NCBI RefSeq assembly: GCF_000524195.1
Contig: NW_020170404.1
Span: 531,436 to 595,435 of the forward strand
From: Echinococcus granulosus
Lineage: Eukaryota > Platyhelminthes > Cestoda > Cyclophyllidea > Taeniidae
Length of the DNA stretch: 64,000 nucleotides
Direction: 5' to 3'
The stretch's first letter is position 1. Each line of letters begins with the position of its first letter. Positions 1 through 13,500 of this stretch are shown in pieces. A model generated the notes under the pieces. It was not told the DNA's origin and did not search any database. It saw only the letters and a program-made list of their open reading frames with translations. Both the position numbers and the translations under genes were made by a program.

Positions 1-300
1 TTGGAGACTTCTGGAAGAACCTAATAATGTGCAATTGAGAATGAGGTTGGAATTTACCAGCCAACCTGAGGTAGGTTGTAAGTGTGCCGGGTTTGTCCAT
101 GTCCATACAGGTTGACCATCGATACAGAATAAAATCGTGAAATAAGGGTGAGTGACTCCCGTCTGTAATATGTACCTGTCGGTTTTGGCTCTCCCTCTTC
201 CTATCCCTTATCCCGTCCTCCCTTCTGTCAAGGTGGGACTGGAGACTAGTCAAAATGAAGGAAAACGCCTTTCTTACTTCCTTTCTTGCTACAGACAATC
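1..300 (-). repeat. Dispersed repeat, copy 1 (truncated by window edge)
   Basis: The reverse complement of 1-300 aligns with about 7150-7610. Shared landmarks include GACAAACCC.GCACACTTACAACC, a CCTCAGG.T.G.TGGTAAATTCC block, and CGTTTTCCTTCATTTTGACTAG. Copy 1 lacks about 150 bases that are present in the other copy. No open reading frame of note. It lies left of the last PACS exon in the window. Confidence 0.7.
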
Positions 301-1021
301 TAAGCGCTGTATAACGAAAGTAAATTAAATCTTTCAAAAGCTTCTCCCTACTTGTGGTCCAAGTTTCTCAAAATGTGACGATTTCCTTATCCCCATTCCC
401 AAGCATTATTCACTTCGCCCTCAAACAGCTCGTTGAGTTCGTGCTACTACTAAAACAACTCACTGTTCACAGATATTCATAAAGACTACCGCTTATTCCA
501 AGATGCTCAAAAGAACAATTAAATTAAAGTATTTTAGAACAAAGCAAAACTCCACTTTTAAGTGCACCGCGTCAACCATTCGCTTAAGACGATCTCTGTC
601 TCAAGCAGCAAACCAAAAATGCCGACGCCGAACAGTTCTATTACTCTCCTCGCAAGCAGAATAATAATAATAGTTTTTTTTAGCTTAGTACTATAGAACC
701 CTCTTACACCGATTGGTGGGATTAGTACATCCTTTAGGGAAAAACCAAAAAAAACCAACACTAAAATCCCGAATTCCGGGCTGACTACCGCATTGAAACA
801 ACACTTATTTCAATCACACCTTTTACAGCCACTGTAAATATCGCTTACCATCTTGGTGAGGTAACCTTCCTGTTAATAGTCAACAACCCTTCCACACACC
901 TAAAAGGTCTACGTAGAATTATGTAATCTTATGACGACCGCTACACCACCGTCTACCTACCACGAAACATAAACTATGCTACATCTACTGGTTATAACTA
1001 CATTGACCTTTACCAACTAAC

Positions 1022-1504
1022 CTATGCTGGCAACTCCCATCGGAAGGGGCGGATTGAAGGAAGGGGAACAGGATGTGGCAGCGCTAGTAGGGGTAAAGGC
1101 TCCCCCAACTCCCCCACTGCCTAACACAGGCAGGTTGTTCCTTACTCCCGCCACCAGACACTCGCCAATGGGCAGGGGTAAGAGACAGTCGGCAGTGGTA
1201 AGGTAGACTACCACTCGGCGCACAAATTCGCCCTCCAAACTACCACCCTCCGTCGATACCCGTCTGATTTGAACTGGAGTCGGGGTGGACGCGGTGGCAT
1301 CTGCTTCACTCACACCCTCGCCAACAGCTAGGTGACTGAAGAGGCGAGCGTAGCACGGATCGAGGCTGCAGAGACGCTGGGCGACGAGGTTGGGGAAGGA
1401 TGGGAGGACTGGTGGTGGGTGCGACTCCCGTGAAATTGATGGAGAGCCTGGTTTAGTAGGTTGGACGAGATCTAAGGCGGCGGAGGAAGGAGAGCTTATT
1501 TTAT
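1022..1504 (-). CDS. PACS: PACS exon 11: C-terminal region, last exon in window
   Basis: The exon is 483 nt, from acceptor ATTGCACAG to donor ATAG|GTTAGT, phase 1 on both sides. LVAQRLCSLDPCYARLF matches vertebrate PVAKYLGSVDSKYSSSF, and FVRRVVVYLTTADCLLPLPI matches the [20 protein letters not shown] block. If the donor is not used, a TAG follows two codons later and the protein would end here, about 120 residues short of the vertebrate form. I saw no matching C-terminal exon in 1-1021, so the rest is probably beyond the window. Confidence 0.85.
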
Positions 1505-4500
1505 CTGTGCAATTTTTAGGTAGATAACTAGCTCCATGTAGCCATTTGTAGGCTTCAGTAAGTTGATCCAAAGGGAAAAACCTACAGTCGTACTCAAGCA
1601 TCCTTAATTTTAAATTGGTAATACAAATAAAAGGAATACTCTTTTTACCACCTTTTCTGCCTAAGAACTCATCGTGAAGCTTCAAAAGAACCAGTTTACA
1701 CTGCTTTGTACAATGGTAAAGGGAATAACCGCAACCTCTGTAAGTACCACGTTCTAGACTAGATAGCTTTAAAGTTTTACAAAACTGGTTTGATTTATTA
1801 AATGCAAAGGTGCATCTTAATAGTTCAGAAATGCGTCTTGCAAACTAGTTTTAAATGTTTTACATGTAAAGCAGAAGAGAACAAGTTCGTGTCACTTTTT
1901 GAGTAGAATTACCGTTCCAACATCTTTGAAGGCAACTTAAAGCCTACGAAGTGCTGGATTGATACGAAATTTAGCCAATAAGCCCCCATTCCAGCGTACA
2001 AACTTAATCCTGAAAATGAGCCACGTTGAAGAGCCGAGTTTACACCATGGCCGATAGTAATTAGCTAGAAGAAGCCCTCCCAAATCACACAGGAAACAGC
2101 GTGGATTACTGGATTGTCTAGAACAGAATAACAGGACAAAAAATTTATAACTGGATGGATCCTAATGCATGAGGTAAAAGGATGAGCATCCAAAGAGAAA
2201 CGTGCCAGGTGGCGTCATCATTAGGAGCCACAACGAGTGTGTCTGCGTTGAAGAATTTGACAGCACGAGAGCGGAAGACTGCAAATTAGACAGCTGGATT
2301 TGATTCAAATAGAAGAACAAACAATTTCTTGCATTAATTTCGAAATAAACGTCTGTCCTTCACAGACCTCGAGTAAAAGTAAACAATGCAACATTGTCGA
2401 GACGTAAACGATTCACTGATTTCACCTCCTCTTCCCATTTTGGCTCCACCAGCGTAAACAGGGCAACATCAAGACCTCGAAAAATCCTCTATATAAATGC
2501 AATGGATCATCGAGAATCGGTATAACCGCCACCACTGAAATAAGCTCATTTAAAAATTTTACACTAAACCAAAGACAACTTCACTCTGTACTACACAGAC
2601 GTTTCAGGTAAATCAGTCTTGTCTTTCGCTACTAGCTTCCCGGTCCTTTCTTTGGACTGTGCATCGACCTTCAGACTTGTCTTAAGACATAACTTCGATA
2701 TAATAGAAAGTAGAACAGCTAAGAGTTTCTTAAATCAGAAATTTTTTAGCCGGACGAATCCATTGAGAAATAACTACAACGCTAGACTACATTAAAACAC
2801 CACCCAAACTGTGGGTGGAAGCTGGAATAAAACCCGTGTATGTTGCCCTCACTGAGCACTGAGTCGTTTAGGCAGTGAAATACTTCGGGGAACATTGGAC
2901 TTAGTTTAACAAGCCACTTAAACGCCTCTGGGCCTCAAAAACAAGTCAAGTTAAGTGAAATTAGCTTTAGTTTTAGATTTAACAGCACAGTTCCTTTCAG
3001 ACTCAAGGGATTTGGTCCCCGTAATGATGACATGAAACTCGCCACTAGCCTACCAACGCTTCAGTGTGTTTATAATAAACCTGCTTCGAGCCTAATATGT
3101 CCCATAATATCTTAAGGGATAAATCGGACGCTGCATAAGGTTCGTTCTTTCTACGAGTTCTGAAAGACATTCAGCTGTGAACGTCCTTCGGGATTCCATC
3201 GTCCACTACTAGGATAACAACTAGATCATCAACCGTTTAGATGCACACTTGCATTCACTAATCGCTACTATATTTCCCATTCGTGACATAATGAACAAAC
3301 TTGCGCCTCAAAACTCGGTGTTTCAGATTTATTGACCTAAGGTACATGTCTTCAAGAAAACGGCACTCGTGTCAACCCAGAAACAGACGGTGACACGAAG
3401 ACATCACACATACCAGTGGGAATCATTTTTATCACTAGCCTCTCGGGGAATAACCCCGACTCAGTGGAAAATAGAATGGCTGGAACGAAGTTGATTTATC
3501 ACATCGCATTTTCTATTTGATGAACTAGTGGGGAAGAGGTTTGAGATTAAGCAGAGAGTCTAAAACAAAGGCCGATCGAACGCATAAACATTGCTCAGAA
3601 TGCAGGTAGAAGCTGGTCTGTCAATCATGCTTAAACACTCACCGGAAGAGAGCTGTGACAACGGTGGCAGAGTGGAAGAAATGGATCGCCGATGGCGACA
3701 GACCAAGTGTTGTTGTTGCTGCGGCGAAAGAAGGGGTGGGAGGAGGCCGGAGACGGGAACGAGGAAGAAGCGAAAAGCGGCGGCGACGGCCTCGGAACGT
3801 GCGCCTGCCACTTCTACAAAGGCTCGGAGGACGGAGTTGAGAAGGGCGTCACCGCCTACCACGCAAAAACGGATCTCTCGTCTCCCGTCCTCCACGTGGT
3901 GCATCTGTACCCACGAAACCAGGCTGCTGAGCACCTGACGTACCTCCTGGAAGGACGACACCCGCGCCAACTTTGCGCAACCTGCCTGTGCCAGCGCCGT
4001 TGCTGCGGCCTGGATTAACACCGAAAAGAGATCAGTTGCTCTCAGGTCGCGAGTTTGAGAAGGATTTAGGTTGACGTGATCACTGATTACAATGCATTTC
4101 TCCTTTATTTAGAATTCAGATCAAGGGAAAAAGCAAAAAAGCCAGGACCCCTAGCTCACGTACGCTTGCATGAAGTCCTGGTAAAAAAATATCCAGGTAA
4201 TTAACGGAATTTACACATTATTCAAAAGTAAGGTTGAATCACCATACTTTATTAAAAAACCAGCCAGTACGTTGTTATTCACTTATTCTCTATGATTTAA
4301 AACGCTATTGTCTTACAGTGAGAGAAGACTAGCAAATCTTATTTGCCAGAGTGTAATGTAGTACCCATGATTTTCCTGCACAGAGCTTCCCACATATCAC
4401 CAGGACGTAAACAAAAGATGAACTAGCCTCCAGCCTATTTGACAACAAAATCTCAGGCGTCTATAAATAACTAATCTGAACTAATTAACAAATCTTAAGT

Positions 4501-7500
4501 GAGGATGAGACGTGTTATCAGCTTTTAACTCATTACCACATTAGCTGTTGCCTAGTCTGCCACAGCGATCGGCGAATTCAACTGCTTAAATTGACCCGTA
4601 GTTCCTCAAAAAATGTTCCACGGTAATACGGTATTGTGAACGATTTGTTCATATTGCAGCATGGTCTACAAACTTTCATGGGTTCTATAAGTTTAAATAG
4701 CTACTTTACGGCCTGCTTCCAACTACAAAATCAGCAAAACATGAATAAAAACTAGCCATCTCTTTCCATTCATGAAAATTGAAACTCATCAAAGTAAAAA
4801 CTAGCAATTTTCCTTCAAGCATTTCTGACAGCGACGCAACTCGAACTACAAGACCTGCGTAATCAGCAGTTTCGGTAATGCTGAGAAACGATACCAGCTT
4901 CAAAGGGAAGTCGCGTAGGTGGTTACCAATAGGTCTATGGAATCAGCCAAGTCATCTACGAAACAGAAACTGCCGAAGGCGAATCAACTTATTTCTGGCA
5001 AACGTTTGGGGGAAACCCAATTATGGTCCGTCACAGATGCTTAAAAAACACGTATTTAATCGCCTATTATTTATCTGGTATTCTCTACAAGTTTGCTATG
5101 CTCTAAATGGAAAATAAGGCTGACGATATCTGGTCGCTTGTAACGATGAATTGGTGGTAACTGGAAGCACTGTGGTGTCGACTATTAAAACATACTAGTT
5201 TAAATTACTGCATGAGTTAAGTGAAGGAGGCTTAACAACATGAATTCAACCGGACCAAGAGGCCCACGTGACCAGCGAGTTAAAAGTCAGTAGCGGGATT
5301 GGCTACAGGCTATTAGGGGTTCAGTGGAAGGTGGTATGACCAACTACTGGTGTATTGTAAATATGTTCTGACAGTGATTGTGAGATGTTCATCAAGTCAA
5401 CATTTTACTAACATATCATTCTAATATGAGTTCATCACGCATAAAACGAAAAAACGAGTTAATGCAACCAGGCCGGTTGTAACTACTAACGTCCGTGAAA
5501 CGTTAGACTGCCAAATCTGAAGCACAAGTTGATTATTTAATCACTAACCATAATGCCAATTTTCGTTATCGACTGGTGCTTTGCAGTCCAATGTGTTTGG
5601 CCACCTTTATTGAAAAAAATAAGGCGAAAACAAGGAGCAGGTACTACTTGCGAAGTTCATCTAATTAGTAGTATATACTGGCAACCATTAACAGTAAACG
5701 ATGATTACCATAAAAAAGCAGGTCGTTCAGTTGTTTTCCAGCACACGGAGGCCTCTGGTGTAATGGGCAATGAAATTTTAGCCGCTAGATTATTTTAGCT
5801 TCCAAAACATTTACTGGAGCTAGAAAGTATTTAAAAATGAATTCAGGGCGTGCTGTCAGCTGCTAATGTATTATTCCATTAGCCGCTTCCCAGTTAATCA
5901 TACATCCTCGTGTATTGCACACATTTAAAGCAAACCGACACCTATAAAAAGGCATTAGCGTACCGACTGTAATCCTCTCCCAAAGTGTTCCGATTATGAA
6001 CAAAGTGAACACTGATTTTGGTCGAGTCAATTTAGTACAGAATAAGAGGACAAAGATCAAAGCACCTGATTGCCCGAAACACAGTTGGTTCATATGGAAG
6101 CCAACACAGCAGAAGAAAGTCGACTCAGCCCCTCTAAATCAGCACGCATGCTAAAGTGTACCAATAACCACTCTGAATGGCTTTGACTAGCATTTTGTGA
6201 AAGAAAGTACACTTTTAACAGAGAGGACAGAAGTTCATACACTCTTAAAAATACCTTCATCACACTTGAGATCTCAATTTTTAGGTCAAGATAAAAAAAA
6301 CCAAGCAACATGCTTGACTGCACGGATAGTTTTGGTTTCATTTTGGCAGTACTTGCCACCTGGAGCGCGGAAGGAAATGAAGCATCCATCGAATTAGCTT
6401 AGCGAAAGTCCAACCAACTGTTAATCTTCTTTACAGTAAGCGTAGAAGAAAAAGCAGCTTTGACTAAGTTAAGGACGACAACAACGACAGCAACGACCCC
6501 CTCGGCAAGACCCAAACTCAACCCTATAGCCATCAATAGAGGAGATATGCCTAAGGATGAAGAGTATTTTCAATAGCAGCAAACAGATTCAGGAACACAA
6601 AGCCACTCCCCATGAAGAGCATATACGCGGACTCACCTTTCCTCCAGGTTCCAAAATGTTGACGACAAATTGAACATCGGCCAGGGACTCAGGAAAGGTG
6701 GAACCTCCGGTGTGAACCATCGACCCGGAGGGCTCATCCTCTGTTCTCCACTGAAACACCAAAGGGAAAACCAGTAATTCTTTTAACATCAAACGCAAAA
6801 AGATGTGAACTTCAATTTCAGAAGCTACCGAGATAGGATTTCAACGCAATTAATACCTTCCATTTTCTAAAAATGATCACTTTTCACAAAAAACTAAGTT
6901 CAAATATTAACGCCGAGAAGGACATGAAGGCAAATTCACTAAGGAAATTTGGATAGTTAACAAGCTCTAGGCAGATGAGATTTTTCGAGCGAAGTTCGAA
7001 ATACTTATGGAAGTTATTTTTAAACAGTGATCTCAGTAACCTGAATAGTACTTGAGGACAAGAGTAAGGAAAATGCCGTATTTCAAGAAACGAAGAACTT
7101 TTGAAGGTTTTAACCCACTTTCATTATGCATTGCTCAGATCGGCTGCAGGAAGGAAGGAAGGAAGGAAGGGAAGGAAGGAAGGCGTTTTCCTTAATTTTG
7201 ACTAGACTTTACTCTCATCTTGATAGAAAGGAGGAAGGGACAAGGAGTAGCAGGAGTAAAAGACAACTCCGATAGGGAAACATCATAGATAGGGGAAGAT
7301 TTTACGTGCAACAAATATTTTCCCCTAGTTTCAGAAAAATGACCCTATCTTAAACTGCCTATTACCAACATGTAAGTGAATGATGGTCATCAATAGCGTC
7401 TGCATTTTGAGTAGCGGGTAAGAATGTCACCCTTGCCATTGCTTACGGAGTTACCCATTTTCATGTCGCGACTTTATTCGGTGTTGATGGTCCGCCTGCA

Positions 7501-10500
7501 CGGACATAGACAAACCCAGCACACTTACAACCCACCTCAGGCTAGTTGATAAATTCCCATTTCATTCTCCATTGGACGCTATTAGGTTGTGAAGATTCCC
7601 AAGTTATTGCCGATGTTCAGAGTGCTGAAACCTAGGTAGGATTGGAAATGGCAATGCCGCCTATAGAATGGCTAAAATCAGATGTTCCATGGAGAGTTGC
7701 AGAGGGGAAAAAGACACACTATCCATCGAGGAGAAGTGAAGAAAAGGCAGTGACAGTATCTCAGTCTCACTGATGCAGCCCATCTCTGTGCTTGCATCAT
7801 TCTGTTTAAATTCATCTTAGGTACAAATGGCTTTCTGTTTACATGGTGGGGCGCTAACCGTATATTTTTTCAATTGTGTTTTCTAACACCAAGGCAACAC
7901 GTACCACCCCGTATGTGCTTATGCTTGTAAGGTTTAAATAACCGAATACTTGCAACGTCTTGATTGCAACAAAGTCTTTACAGATTTTGCATTTTTTTGA
8001 AATACACCAGCGAAAGCTACGATTCTGTTTATCTTACAGGCGGTTAACTACTCCATTTCCCAGTCTACATTTTGCCATAGCTATTCGAGCTATTTATCGA
8101 GAAAAAGCTTCGCGTATTGTAACACAGAATCTGGGTCACAGTACAGAGCCCATACAAGGGAGAACACTGCCTCAAAACATTGCGGTGGCAAAAGGAGCAA
8201 TCTTCCCAGTGCAACTTTTGTTAGCCTATTATAGTTAAAATTAATAAACGTCTTTAGACCACACACGCTCGAGACAGCACGAAAAATCACCTGTCATCAT
8301 TTTTTTTGCTTACGCAGTAGTACCAATCGCCCATCACATCTGTCGCGGTGCTGTACGAAATAAATATTCTTTTTTTCTCAAATGAACAACACCACAGCAT
8401 GTGTGCGTGCGTTATTAAATTCCAAATGAATGATTGTCAATGCCTTTTGATGACAATCACCTTCATGCCGATCTCATGAACACAAGCGTGAACACAAGCT
8501 ATGTGTTCGCCTAGAATGAAAGCACAAAACCTTCCCCAGGGTTTTATCACAAAGACTAGTAAAATTTGGCATTTCAAGTTACAGAAGCAGGAACATTAAA
8601 CTCACATATTCAAGAGGTTCAACGTCATTTGCTGTTGGGAGGTTAAAAATAGCTGGGTTTTCCACATGGCTCCTTCCCCCACCCTCATGGTGCCCATTAA
8701 GGAAGGGAGGTGTCTTGGAAGGCACTGGGGTAGCAGCCATTGGAGATGACGGTGTAACCTGACGCCGTTTGGCGGTGGGCATGGTGCGCCGTGTTTTGAT
8801 TGGTCCAAAACAAGGAGGAAATTTGACGCCACCACGACCTCCACCGGTGGTGGCTGTTGTCTGGCGCCGCAGCTCCGCCATCGTAGTCGTGGAAGACTCA
8901 TTGAATGGGCCTGTTATCGCTGCGGCTGGTGATGGTGGAACTGTTGCCTGTCTGGAAGGCAGTGGATCCGACGTCAGCAGTGCCTCCTTCTGTAACCGGC
9001 GTAAGAGACGAGCCCCAGCGTCCTTTAACAAGGAAAAAGCCCTCAGTGCTTCTAAAGTTGAAAATAGCTCTATGTCTGCAAAAGCTACAAAAATAGTGCT
9101 AAACATTGATGGTTTAATTGTATGTGAAGAAATAAGTTGTGAGGTGTGCATAGAAATAAGTCAGTGGAAAGTGCTTCAGTTTAATGACTTCTAGCAAATA
9201 ACATTTTGACATCAGTACTGTTGAAGTGTAAAGTACGTTAAAAATAGGCAATCTAGAATAGAAAGTTCAAGGATGCAGTTTTAACGTAGATGGACTTTCA
9301 TAATGTGGAAAGTATAAGAATCTTGACCTCAAACAACAGCCCCTTTTAAGGAGGAGAATGGACAGGCTAGTCTGACAACTGCTGGAGAGCAAATTCCATA
9401 GGTACTTACCAACACCTAACTTTAATTAAAAATTTTGTGTGACTTCAATTTACTGCTAGCAGGTAGAAACTTGACATTGTTAAGGTAATCAAAAAAGTAG
9501 ATTAAGAAACATCACTGAGTGCGCAAATAGAGAACAGGGCTTTTGACTAAAAAATACGGATAAACAGACAGGAAAGTTAATGGTACAAAATTGACAAAAC
9601 TGAACTACGTCAAGGGTTGGAACACTGGCACTGCCCCAGTAGAGAAACGAACAATCTGTAGTGGTAAATGGTAAACAAAAAAAAGTTGGAAGGAGCAACT
9701 CGGTTCTACAATCACTTTTAGATAAGAAACAATTGAAACCAATTTGGCAGACGTTCTCTGACCTTATCAGTGCCAAGCCACAAAGGTTTTGTGTTTTTGC
9801 CTTACGTTGGGAAGGTTTTATAATAATAAACGACTCCTGATTACCATTTAGATATTCTTAGAATGCAAAAATGTTAAGACGACCAATCTGATGAAGAGAG
9901 AGATAATCCCAGTTCTGAAATAGTTTCTAAAATGACGCCAAAAGACTTCACAAATGAGTGGCATAAGCACAAACACTTTGAATCACTGGTTTTGATAAAA
10001 AAAGATTACTAGTATACACAACTGGCTAATCAGCATCATTCAAATGCGGAAGATTATAACCAAAAAGGTTAAAACACAGACCAGATAGGAATAAACGTGC
10101 AAGTGCAACAACTGATAAATTAGCAACATAGTTGAATATGAGAGAAAAAGGACCGTGAAAGTGTTCACCAGGACCAATCTTGGAAAATTGCTTTAAATTG
10201 CTTTAATCACATTCCCTCCAGCATGTGACATTTTGGCGTTAATATCAGCAGGTGGATGTTTATCGTTTGCTAATGTGCCTGTAAGGTTGAGGCGATTCAA
10301 AGTGGCAAACTGAGCAGCATCAATGTGAAATAGACCAATGGTGGCACCTTCCATCCTTGGCTTACAAGAAGTGAACCATATAAATGGAGGATACGCAGTT
10401 ACTGTCCGGGACAAATAATAAGTTAGTGTAGCTGCTGATAAAAAAATGAGGCTAAAGAGGTCAGCATAATGACAATCGACTTCTACCTTGTAAAATATGG

Positions 10501-13500
10501 CGCTTTCACACCTTTTTTGGGATTTTATAAATTATTTAGACGGTGGTCGTATGGTAAGTTGAAACTGCGCTTTCATTCACATCATCACAGTAAGTAAATA
10601 TAATGGAGGTAACCAGCTTCAGCTTATCAAACAACGTTAAGGCGAACTAAAATACAAAAATAAGAAAAGCATTTTCAAAGCAGAACAATCTTGATAAACC
10701 AATTTTTAAAAAAGGAAGTGAGGTTTTAGCGACCCAGCACTGACGCCAACCCAAAATAAAAGCCTTTAAATTTTGCTGGGATTTAAAGGCACGTGAGATG
10801 ACCAATCCATTTATAAAATAAAAATAAACTTGCGGTGATGTTGAACAGCAAACTGGTCTGACTGTTTATAAAACAACACTAGACTAGTACATAGTGCAGT
10901 ATACACACCGCCCCCGCTCAAACTGAGGTGAATATACCAAAATCACCAAGACGGTTGGACAATTAGGGGGCTAACGATACTTATGCGCATAATTAAGTGA
11001 CTAAAACACTAGGTGAGCCGGTTGCCAGATCAGAACCCATCAGCACAGCTGGGATTCATAAAAGCGGAGTAGAAGATGGTGAAGAGAGGGAGGCAGCAAG
11101 CTAGTGATGATCGTGTGTGTACACCCACGCGATCTGGTTTAGGGGAATGAAGATGGGAGATAAGGGAGAACGAGAGGGAGAGCGCGCGCCCGTTGGGAGA
11201 CAACTCACTGGTGCTGGCTGTGCAGTGTGGCTGATAAAAGCGCTGCCACATCCAGCTCACCCCCCTCTAATGCAATAAACTGCTGAGCATATCCGATTTT
11301 TTGCTTAAAAAGGAACCCTTTTATGCAGAATTCTCTCCACAGCATTGCCTTCTGGCCGCACCATTTCAGATACCTTTTGAAATGGGTTCTCTTCAAGTCA
11401 CCTCCTGGAACAGGAAGGGGATCCAAAAGCAACGCTGAACCGTACGGCTACTGATACTAACAGGTAAACCAAAGTGTGTCCTTGAGGTGACTTTTTGGAA
11501 CTGTAACTTCTTACTCAAATGAATTGCAAATTTATGCAAGAAATTAGAAGTTCAAAAATGGCAGACACGTGCACTTTCTTCTGGACTCACTTCAAGTATC
11601 AAATTTAAAAAATAAAAGTTTTTACAATAAATTTTCTTTACACACACCTGAACATCATAATCAACACTAAAACGGTATTTCAATGTAGAGGAACAGAAAG
11701 AGTCACTAAGTGTACTACTGATAGAGCCCATATTTCAACAACCTTCGATTCGAAAATCGTGTTCAGTCTTAACCGGAAATGGTGAAAGTGATCAGAATCA
11801 GATAATGTTGGAGCGTATTAGTGGCTCAGTAAATGTACTTCTTCAGATAAACAAAACAGGGTTGTTTGCATATCGCCTCGTTTTGAAAAAAACACGAAGC
11901 CTCAACATATACGAAAAGGGATCTTGTTTAAAAAAAATGAAAGCATTTCAAGGAGTGGAGATGTTGCTATCGGACAAACGAAAGGCTAGTAAAATTATGC
12001 AAGAACACCATGCTAAATCACGTTTCAAACATGATAACTTCATGTGCGAAAAGAAAACTCAAAGTAAACGCGAAATGAAATATAACACCAATCGCAGTAC
12101 CAATAAGATTACATTAGAACTGAAATACCAATTATGAACACGAAGGTTTTGAATGAAAATTGGCTGGATCTGGAGTGAAGAGGGCGGGAAAGAGCAAATA
12201 AGAGAACTCACTAGACTAAGGGTCTCCTCAGAGCTACCAGTGTGCCCAAAAAAGGGGCGGATAGAGGGCCGAGGTACACTCTGCAGAGAGCCCGATTCGG
12301 CTGTGGCCCCAGTGTCCAAGTCCGAGTCCTCGTCCACATCACTCACCGTCTCCATTTTATCGATCTCCTCCCAGAGGTGTAATGTTGTGCCTGTATCAAT
12401 CTCCTGAACCAGGAAATCATATCAAATCAAAAGATCTGAAGGGATAAGTAATGCGTGCAAAACGTTTAGAGAGCATTCAAAAATTCTCAAGATTACCAGT
12501 AAATTCCAAAATTAGCTAATTAAAAAGGAGAACGCACAGTTCCAAGTCCTAATTTTATATGGTTGAAAAGAGAAGATGCATCACTTTACGTAACCTTTCA
12601 TTCTAACCGGGTTTTAAATAGGCTTTGGGAAAGTTGGTTCACCACATTGTTATACAACACCATTTCAATTATGAGGATTAAATGATTCAGTAATTGAAGC
12701 AATTAAAGGGATAGCTACAGAAAAAAAAAACGATCACTTTAACTGACAGAAAAGACGAGCTGAGTATTACTTATTCAAGTCACCAAAAAAAACTTTGCAC
12801 AAAAATTTTAGAACTCAAAAGGTAAGAGTTTGATTGAGATGCTAGTGTTTTCCTTCTTCCCCCCAAAAAATATCCAGGGTAAGAAAAGAGACCTTGATTA
12901 TATCAACAAAAAAGGTTAGAACAAACACTATCTCACCAAGCGAAAACTGTCCATGGAAAGAAGACTAAAGTGCCCCAAAAATGATGAATACTCCCCAATG
13001 GAGAGACTGAGACTAGTCAGTCAGTTGAGGGGTTAGTTTGGGTGAAACACCCCAAGAAAAAAGCCCTAGTTTAACCAATGTGGACAAAATTAAGCACTTG
13101 CAAGCAGTGAAAGCAACTTAATCAATAGGACTATTTTTTGGTTGAATCAAAACATCTAGCCAACAAAAATTTCAAAATAGGTCCGTCAAGAATGCTGTCA
13201 GAGCCCACACACATATGGCCTCTTCCGGTTGGGTTTACTGTCACCCAGAGGGATGCGCCTAGGAATTGGAGGGAGAGCAGCACACATGTGATGCTAGTGC
13301 CTCTTAAACAGGCGGCCCAAAACAATATCGGGATTTTTTTCCTTTTTTGCCTCCGAAAGGTCAAACACGTTCCATAACAATGTTTTTGGTGGATGTCATT
13401 TGATTGTGCCTTTGTTCCACTAAGGTGCATTCAACCAATAGGAAATTGAAAGGGAGTTTGGATGCCACCAGCCTTAGTTAATGACCAGTCCAGCCAAACC

